Translations under genes and position numbers: made by a program | NCBI RefSeq assembly: GCF_014066305.1 | Contig: NW_023501043.1 | Coordinates: 496,001-560,000, forward strand | From: Letharia columbiana | Taxonomy: Eukaryota; Ascomycota; Lecanoromycetes; Lecanorales; Parmeliaceae | Length of the DNA: 64,000 nucleotides | Direction of reading: 5' to 3' | Shown: positions 56,799 to 64,000 of the stretch, piece after piece | How positions within the stretch are numbered: the stretch's first letter is position 1 | How the letters are laid out: every line of letters begins with the position of its first letter | Notes under the pieces: generated by a model | What the model saw: only the letters and a program-made list of their open reading frames with translations | What the model was told of the DNA's origin: nothing | The model's database searches: none

Positions 56799-58346
56799 CT
56801 AAGATCGTGAAGCTTCTAGTAGGGTAGCTTCTTGCAGCGTGGGGGCATGGTACTGTGTGATAGCACACCCAGCTGCAAAACCGGAAGCATCAGTGTACAT
56901 GTGAACGATTCGGCTCAAGTCAATGCCGTACATGCTTGTTCTCGTAGCACATTTGATGCGTAGGATCTCGAAGGATAGCTGTTCTGCTTGAGTCCACCGC
57001 CATTCCACCTTTCCCGTAAGTCTAGAAAGAGGTCTTACGATTTCCGCGAAGTTCTTCACCCACCGACGTGTGATGCCGACAGTTCCTAAGAAGCCTCGAA
57101 CCTCCGACTGATCTGAAGGAACAGGCCATTTGGCTACCTTAGCAACCCGTTCTTCAAGAATGTGGACATGTCCCCCAATGACATGAGTCACGCCAAGGGC
57201 CTTGATTGATGACGCAAATAGCCGCAGTTTCTTGAAGGACAAGAGCAACTTAGCCCACTCGACTCTAGGAAAGAAGTGGTGCTGCAGGAAAGAAAACAAA
57301 TCCTCGAAGTCATGGAAGCCACCAAAGAAGTCGTCCATATAGAACGTGAGAGGCGGCGGAATCTCAGGATCCGGCGAATGTAGCAAAGAAGGTTCCGAAG
57401 GAATAGGACCAAATGCTCTGTAAGCTAGCTCCGTCATGGTAAAGCCTGCAGACTGTGATCCCTGCTGCATTCTCGTAGGCTGCACCTGACCGATGCCTGA
57501 AATAGTGAAAGCAAAGTAGTGCCTGTCGTCAGGATGCAGAGGTATCGTGAGATACGCGTGCTTCAAATCAGCTGAGAACAAGCATCCATGACGTGGATTG
57601 GATAGGTGATCGTGAACTTTCGAGCTTAGCTCGAGATGAGCTCCTGGAAGAAGCTCCGTGACTCGTGAATAATCGAAGGTCATTCGGGGTTCGTCAGTAG
57701 GTTTTGGATCCTCGACTTTGTCTACCATAACAGCTCGTGCATTCCATTGAGACAGGCGTCCATTTGCAGGCTCAGTGAGTTCATAGACACCACCTTCGAG
57801 ACCGTCTTGAACAAGCTTTCTCAGCCACCACTCCGTGTGAGGAGGCCAGCGTTTCTGAGATTTCGAGGAAGCAGGCTTCGTGCCAGGTGCAATGCGTACT
57901 CGATGCGTGATGAGATCCGTGCAAGGCAAGTCTCTCAGGTCTTCCCTATTGAGATGCTTATACTGGTACAGCAGTCGTAGCACCCGTAGTCTCTGCTCTG
58001 CTGTGGTAATGAGCGGTCCGAGGACTGGTCCCAATCCTAGCTTGCTAGCCCATTCTTCAAGTTCTGGTAGTGAGGGATGCTGCGGAAGGCTTCGGCGAAT
58101 CATCCTTCTAGCAGGAAATGCTTGCTTGAGAGGCACCTGTGGAAATGATGGTGCTGGCGTTCCCGAAGCACTGAAGGCTCCGGCAGACCAGCCTGGAAAG
58201 CTCACAATGGTTGCTTGCTTTGGTAAAGAAAAAGAATCAAGGACTTTGAAGGTGACGACAGGGGTACTCAAGGGGCTTGAATCCTTGAGGCAGGCTTCTA
58301 CGAGCCCTGGCAATTTAACGTCCTGCTTAAGACAGACTTGATTCAC
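56799..58346 (-). pseudogene. Gypsy pol: reverse transcriptase
   Basis: RT motifs in order: MTFDYSRVTELLPGAH, LFSADLKHAYLTIPLHPDDR, FAFTISGIGQVQPTRMQQGS, catalytic FYMDDFF, then GFLGTVGITRRWVKNFAEIV and WRWTQAEQLSFEIL, ending inside RNase H at HMYTDASGFAAGCAI. TAG at 56801-56799 stops it after EASRS. The frame begins at GTG (58346-58344) and is -1 relative to the protease frame, overlapping its TGA; expression would need a frameshift or separate initiation. Confidence 0.85.
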
Positions 58347-60157
58347 TGAAAATCCTGACGCTTGATCTCTTCAATATCTGACAAATCATCCCCAGAATCA
58401 GAAGAACTATCAGATTCTGAAGAATCAACTTCCTCAACGGAAGCCTTTGGCATGTCCCACTTGATAGCTTTCGGGGTAGTCATGGCGGACTTGGGATACA
58501 TCAACAAATTGTGATCTTTGCAGAAAACCATTTCCGGACCCACGATTCTTCGGACTTCCTCGCCTTCCGATCTGTCTCCCAGGAAAATGGTAGAAAGGCG
58601 GATCGAAATGAAAGCATCCACAGTCCAAAGCCACGGAATCCCGAGGATCAGACTGAGATATTCAGATCTCCCTGATTCCGTGACGGACACAACTTCCGGA
58701 GCCACAAAGCATCGAATGTTTCTCCAGATTCCTTCCACACCAATCGTAAGCCACACCCAATGTTCTAGCACGGTATCACGATAATCCGCCGTACGCATGG
58801 AAAGGCCTTTAAATCCAATCTCCGAAAGCAGGTGGAGATGTAGGCCTAGAAGGCGTGCCAGTCCAGAAGACATCACATTCATATCGGAACCTTGATCCGC
58901 CTGAGTATGAGATTTCTCGAGGCTGACGTCGGATCCATCCTGTTTCCTTGCAATGATGGGAATGCGGAACGCCTTATCCACACCCACAAGAGAGCTCAGG
59001 AAGCGTGTGTGCTTCTCAGCTTCCATAGCAGAAACATCAACCTGGAACACGGATACTGACGTAGCAGGGTTCCCCAAGGTCTGCTGGGAAGGCTGAGATA
59101 CAGGTGCTTGAGGTGCAGACATAGAAGGAAATGCTGGCATGGGTTGATAGGCTTGCGGATACCCTGGAGGTAGCACAGGCATCTGTGGAATTTGTTGGAC
59201 AAAAGTAGGCTGGAAGCTGACTGGAGGAGCTTGCGTAGCATCCGCAGCAGGCTTCGGAGTTCGTTTCTTGGGAACCCGAGTGCAAAGGCGCTTCAACTCC
59301 TTACACATAGCAGGTGACCATGCCACAAGATCCATCATACTCATGTCGACTTTGGTACTCTTAAGCATGTGTCGGATCGACATGGGAGAATCATATTCTG
59401 ATCCATTGAATAGGTCTATTAAAGGCTGAGGTTCTACTTTCTTATCGACTCGTTTCTTACTCTTACGTTTAGGACGCTCTTCTTTCGAAGTAGTCTGGAA
59501 TAGATATAGCTGGTTCTGGAAAGAAGGTCCTTGATCTATAGCTGCCGAAGGCTGCTGCGGACCTGCTTGGGTAGGAACTTGCGGCGGGTAGAAAGAAGCA
59601 CCGGGATTCAGGCTGGCATCAGGCTGCTTTTGCTGATGCTGAGGCATCTGAAACTGCTGTGGTATGAATTGCTGTGGTTGAATGGGTACTGATTGAGGCC
59701 TCTCAGGTTGCTTTTCTTGTTGCCGTTGAGATGCCGGTGCTGGTGCTGGTGCTGGTGCTTCTTCCACGTGAGCTCGTTTGTTAGGTCCTGATCCTTTACC
59801 GAGGAAAGCTTCAGCGGCTTTTACGTTAGCGAAGCGTAATCGATTTAGCCCTACTACTCCGAACTGCACTGAATTAGAATGAGGAGAAATGTAAGAATCC
59901 ATGGAGCTTGAAGGCGTCACTTGACCCGATCCAACAGAAGAAGAAGAAGAAGAAGAAGCTGCGGAAGGCTTCGGCGAAGGGGTGGTCCCGTAGGGTCTAG
60001 AAGATCCATCAAACTCCCCGAACCCAACGGAAGCAAAGTTTGACTGTGGATTGTCCCCGAAAACAAGCATTCTCAGGTACGACTGTTCCCAAGCAGGTAG
60101 TGAGGCACCCTCACAATGAGGAGAAATGTGACCCTTGGTACCACACTTGATGCATAG
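58343..60157 (-). pseudogene. Gypsy zinc knuckle and protease region
   Basis: Directly after the TAG at 60160-60158, in the gag frame, is a CCHC knuckle CIKCGTKGHISPHC. A long Pro/Gln-rich spacer with basic KRKSKKRVDKK follows, then a retropepsin-like site ADQGSDMNVMSSGLARLLGL in the fungal gypsy style. The frame ends with TGA at 58345-58343. The knuckle normally closes gag, so the stop before it is out of place. Confidence 0.75.
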
Positions 60158-61408
60158 CTAACCGTCTTTCCCGTAAGACCAGTGGATTGTGCCATTGATG
60201 TAAGGGTTTTTCGAAGTGCTACGCTCGGGTATATCTTTTGGGGTAGGCTGATAGTTACGGAAGCGACTGCCAGCTATGGGATTCGGGGGTCCGCTCCTGC
60301 CAGCGTTTCCTTTGTTGGGATTCTGACCTAAGATCGGAGCCGGAGCCGGAGCAGGAGCCGGAACTTCATGTGAAGAACGACGATACTCTGGGGGTTGGGA
60401 TTGCGTGAAACGTTGAGGTCCCGCGGAAGCCTCTGGCAGCTGCTCCGGTGGATCCGCATGGAAGGACCAAGACTGATAATGTGAGGGCCTCGGAGCTTTG
60501 GCAGCTTGATGAGAAGCAAGCAAGGAAGCCACCTGTTGCTTCGGCAAGTTTCGTTCCACGAGAGATTTGTAGAACTGGAGCTGGTCGGATCTCGATTCTT
60601 CATCCAAGAGCTTCTGGATTTCGGCGTTGGTACGCCGTGCTTCTTCTGCGAGATTGTAGACCATGTGTAGAGATCTGTCAGACGATGCCATGCCTCTCGT
60701 TGCTTCCTTTCGAATCTCTTGATCATTCAATCCTCTGATGAATGCACGGAGAATGGTGTCGAGCATGGTAGATTCAAGAAGGCTGAAGGCAGCACTGGGA
60801 GTAGCAGCGGGCCTATCCTTGATCCCAACTCTCTGCATCAAGTTGGTGACACGCTTGAAGTATGAAGCAAGGGATTCTTCGGGACGTTGATGTAGGTCTG
60901 CAATCTCGACATCGAACGGGATCGCACTTACTTCCACAGCTTTCGAGGGAAACTTCTCGCAGAATATGGCCCGGAACTGCTGGATTGTTTGCTGGGAACC
61001 GGAGTGCTCTGCTTCGGTAAGAAGTCGGACAGCTTCTGGATGACTTTCTGACCACTCGGAAGCATCGTCGACAAGAAGCATGTCAAGATATCCCAGATAC
61101 TTGGCTGGGGGGAAACGACCTTCTTCATCTTGGTAATCCTCCATGTCGAAGTCGAACTTTCGGAGCCACTTTGATGCTGACATGCCAGTGGTTCCCGAGA
61201 AGTTACCACATGTAGCAAACGTAGGGCGAGGCATGATTGCTTTTGTAGTATTGATAGGAAGAGTGCTAGGCTGTACGGGAGCTTCAGACTGATATGAAGA
61301 AGGCGTGCTCCGGTAAGATTCTGACGACGAGACTGTGGAATTCGTAGGACTATTACCGAGAGGAATTCTCGAGAAGTCTGGGGCGTCAAGACGGTAATGG
61401 TAGGCCAA
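60158..61408 (-). pseudogene. Gypsy gag, lacking its zinc knuckle
   Basis: 416 residues from MAYHYRLDAPDFSRIP. The capsid-like core is around KWLRKFDFDMEDYQ, FRAIFCEKFPSKAVEV and ASYFKRVTNLMQRVGIK, typical of Retrotrans_gag. The Pro-rich tail includes a PAPAPAPAP stretch. TAG follows WSYGKDG, and the zinc knuckle continues in frame after it. About 370 bp of leader separate it from the 5' LTR. Confidence 0.82.
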
Positions 61409-61780
61409 TTCCTCAAGGAGATTCCTGGTGCTCGCCAGAATGATGGTGCTATGACTTCCTTGCTTCCGTGTAGTAAGAGATTCCTGGTAAGTGACGGCGA
61501 TGACCTGGAAATCGAGTTGGGTGACAGCAACTTCTTGAGGTACTTGCTAAAGGGTTCTCGAGTCTCGAGAAGTGGTTTTGTAGATGAAAGAGGCTTCCTG
61601 GACTGAATGACTCAAAAAAGTTCTTTCGTAGTGAGGTTTTCAGTGAGAGATTCAGTGGAAAAACGAATAACGAATGATTACAGCCGGACAGGCCAAATGA
61701 AGATTCTAAAGACACGCAAGAATGATAGTAAGGAAAGACGATCCTACTTCAGGGCCACAAGAAATCCGGGCAGGACCTCC

Positions 61781-61930
61781 AAAGAACAAGGATGACCAGG
61801 TATCGTGTGGGTAGAAGAGGATGTAGATTCTATGGAGGAAGGATCCGAAGGATTCCTCAAGGATCCAGCCAAGCGAGCTATACTATATATGGACTAGAAA
61901 GAACGACCCCGCAGGAAGCACCTTCCGACT
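61781..61930 (-). repeat. 5' LTR of the gypsy element
   Basis: 150-bp partner of 54468-54616, adjoining the GGCAC duplication at 61931-61935. Confidence 0.7.
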
Positions 61931-61935
61931 GGCAC

Positions 61936-63492
61936 CAGACGGGGACGTGCAGTACGAATTTGGGTGTGTGGTGTGAAAGATCTCCGGTGCCAAGCATTCC
62001 AGATGTTTTTGAATACGCTAATTAAAAATTCCAGTATGATTCTTCAAACCCAGACGGACTTTGCTTTATCCAGTACAAGCAGCTTAACAGATATCGTCAG
62101 TGCTATTTAGTTCCTCGAGTCGGTGTCTTCCCGCACTTGCTAGAAATCTCTGGAAACCACAGAACCCTTTGCTTCAAGGCCAAAGACCATCTCCCCGTCT
62201 CTTCATCCACCGCCATAGCTGACGCCGAACTTCATATGATTCCTACCCTGAAACCCTTACCCACCTTTCCACCCCAAATACCCAGGATCGCCATGAGAAA
62301 GATTCGGCTCTCGCCCAAGACAACTTCGATGCTCTGATAACCCAGCGTGCTGAAATGAAGGTACCCTGCACTAAGCTCAACCGGCTCTGTGGAAAGAAGA
62401 TGAGCAGACCCTAATAGCACGAGTTTCAGATCTGAAAGCGAAGCAGCTGTTCTGTCTTCCAACGAGAAAGATCAACGAGTTTGATAGCTTCGTTTATAGG
62501 CAGGCCTGCTACACACAGGAGAGGGGCATTCATGGATGTGCGGCATCCAGAGCATTGCGTTATGTCTGCGATGCTTTCTGAAGTATATAGAGCTCTAGCG
62601 AATCCGTATGCTTTGGAAGAACACCGGACCATAAGATGATTGGCATGTACCGTACGGCTTATTCTCACCAACGCAATGTCAGTATATCTCCTTGATAGAC
62701 GTCGCAAGAAAAACGACCTTTGTTTCGGTAGTCTTCACACTATCCAGTATGGGAATGGCTTACATAGATTTCGAGCCTGAACGGACAACCGGCGCGTTGA
62801 GACCATAACTCCCGGGCTCCCGAGCAGTGAACTACTGTCTTTCGAGGGACAATACACCTCAAAGGCAATAATCTATTATCATCAACACGGCTGTTCGTTC
62901 GAGTTCGAGTTTGCTGCCTTTGACATGATCTTTGGGAAAGAGCTACCGCGTTTTACACCAGGGAACGGGAAGGACGATGGCGTTCAATGCCCGGATTGAC
63001 TGGTCAAAAAGGGAAAGGATATGCATCCTGGAGATGGAAATGATCGCGAGAGCTCTGGGAATTCAGGAGCGGTGGACCGGACACAGGTCGTGGCAATAAG
63101 GTGCTAAGCTATTATTGTAATGGCGATGTCTTTAAGCTACGCTTCGAAGCTATGCAAGCAAGTGACATAGAGGATGCATACACCAAAACTTTGCGTGGAG
63201 GGGCGATGGAGCTGTGAAGCTTCAGAGACTACCTTATGTATTTGCTGGTGCTAGTAAGTTTCTTATTATGAGAATCCCTGGCTCAATCGGTATTTTGGTA
63301 GTCGGAATGGGCCAAAAGGAGATTACTCGCCCTATCATGGTTGAATTCTATCACTATTGTATTCTGGTAAATCTACGGCAGAGTCTTAGCAAATGCTTAT
63401 ATTGTAGGACTCGCTATGGGTTCTGACTTCGCCCCCAGCTATTGCCAGCTCAAACTACAACACCGTCCCCACTAACACTGCTACATATGGGA
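61936..63492. other. Older repeat remnant, then no recognised gene
   Basis: 61936-61960 continues the repeat split by the gypsy element. 61963-62000 (GTGTGTGGTGTGAAAGAT ... GGTGCCAAGC) resembles part of the LTR at 52590 and may be a scrap of it. From 62000 on there are only short frames without domains. Confidence 0.45.
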
Positions 63493-64000
63493 CTAAACAC
63501 AGTCCCATCCTGTCCACCCTCTCCGAGACTTCCAACCGATCCCGCATTTCCTGCACAGCCTGTTCCCTGAAGTCTGCTTTGAATAGCCTTGAGAAACTTC
63601 CATCTGCATTTGACTCATAAGATCGTAGCCGCCCCTGTCCTCGAAGCTCTGAGTGCTTAAGCTGAGCATGTCATCTAGGTCAGCACCAATCTCTTCCCAT
63701 TGTTCAGAGTCTTCAGCACTGAAACCAACCCGTTGCACTTGACTCAGGTGTAGACCTGCACTTAGCGCCAGGGTTCGAAATGCTTCCTCACCGTGTTCCC
63801 ATTCGCTCTCAATCATACAATGATACCTCGACGTGATCCCCCCGTCCTCGTCAACAATGACAGACCTAGCGATTTCGAATGAACCATGAACCTCCATTGA
63901 CATAGACACCATCAGACGGCCTGAGCCTGGGGCCTTATAGTTAGCCCAATGCCGGAGCACTTCCTCCCTCTCAAAGGGTGACACATTAGAGAGAAGGTTT
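63493..64000 (-). CDS. Unrecognised protein, N-terminus outside window
   Basis: The frame is open from the right edge to a stop at 63493; the 163-residue track start is a GTG and codons NLLSN precede it in frame, so the gene continues upstream. Visible features: REEVLRHWANYKAPGSGRL, VHGSFEIARSVIVDEDGG, an acidic middle (EDSEQWEEIGADLDDML) and a Cys/Trp-rich end. I do not recognise a family. Confidence 0.45.
   Translation of the reverse strand, partial: NLLSNVSPFEREEVLRHWANYKAPGSGRLMVSMSMEVHGSFEIARSVIVDEDGGITSRYHCMIESEWEHGEEAFRTLALSAGLHLSQVQRVGFSAEDSEQWEEIGADLDDMLSLSTQSFEDRGGYDLMSQMQMEVSQGYSKQTSGNRLCRKCGIGWKSRRGWTGWDCV

Larger units (their letters stand above)
54468..61930 (-). mobile_element. 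Ty3/gypsy LTR retrotransposon with disrupted frame
   Basis: 7,463 bp on the minus strand, bounded by direct repeats of about 150 bp and a 5-bp duplication GGCAC (54463-54467 and 61931-61935). Order gag, zinc knuckle, protease, RT, RNase H, integrase is that of Ty3/gypsy. Gag through protease is one frame but for a TAG; RT to integrase is one frame but for a TAG; the two frames are offset by -1 where they meet. LTR ends are not the canonical TG...CA, so exact boundaries may be off by a few bases. Confidence 0.85.

Noticed and set aside
63214..63426. 70-codon plus-strand frame near the right edge
   Set aside because: No domain, no neighbouring exon signals, and random composition.

Overview
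The window reads as nuclear DNA of a filamentous ascomycete (Pezizomycotina). The evidence is short GT-AG introns of about 40-60 nt with CTRAC-like branch points, NLR genes with nucleoside-phosphorylase and patatin N-termini, a Tad-like LINE, Ty3/gypsy elements, and long AT-rich tracts whose decay looks like repeat-induced point mutation (RIP, CpA to TpA). A Leotiomycete-type host would fit the Myb/SANT-like genes, but that is a guess.

Region 1 (1-11,600) is an NLR (STAND NTPase) cluster. Two paralogous PNP-NB-ARC genes lie head to head: one on the minus strand runs off the left edge and is open as far as seen (1-2,073); the other on the plus strand is a truncated pseudogene (4,461-6,423). 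Between them is a complete six-exon gene for a CorA-like two-helix membrane protein (2,520-4,045, minus). The broken copy is followed by a KilA-N/APSES fragment and a WD40 fragment. Next is a patatin-NB-ARC-TPR gene (7,664-10,939, minus) whose 126-bp TPR repeats carry a one-base insertion. A third, deleted PNP fragment follows (11,295-11,600).

Region 2 (11,600-27,500) holds a chromodomain/AT-hook protein, a two-exon protein with a PD...EGK nuclease-like signature, and an unusual LINE structure (15,290-19,384) in which two 5' halves face each other as 881/889-bp inverted arms with no reverse transcriptase. A 247-bp LTR with an adjacent purine tract, two unrecognised ORFs and a broken BTB/POZ gene follow; the rest is gene-poor.

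Region 3 (27,540-46,110) is a gene-free AT-rich island of nested, decayed mobile elements. It holds at least four copies of one element (called Y here) that once encoded an AT-hook protein with variable QQANAENTAE-type repeats, short deletion derivatives of Y, a RIP-ruined gypsy polymerase, MITEs with TA or TAA target duplications, and isolated LTRs.

Region 4 (46,110-64,000) has an intact small Myb/SANT-like gene with a GC-AG intron, a decayed Myb/SANT-like pseudogene, a Tc1/mariner-type MITE, a 1.33-kb LTR-flanked element carrying a BIR (IAP-type) zinc domain fused to the same C-terminal repeat module as element Y, a 7.46-kb gypsy element on the minus strand interrupted by two TAG codons and a frame change, and an unrecognised partial gene at the right edge.

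The theme is rapid turnover: allorecognition-type receptors being duplicated and broken next to a large transposon sink. The least expected items are the BIR-bearing LTR element and its shared C-terminal module with the AT-hook element Y.
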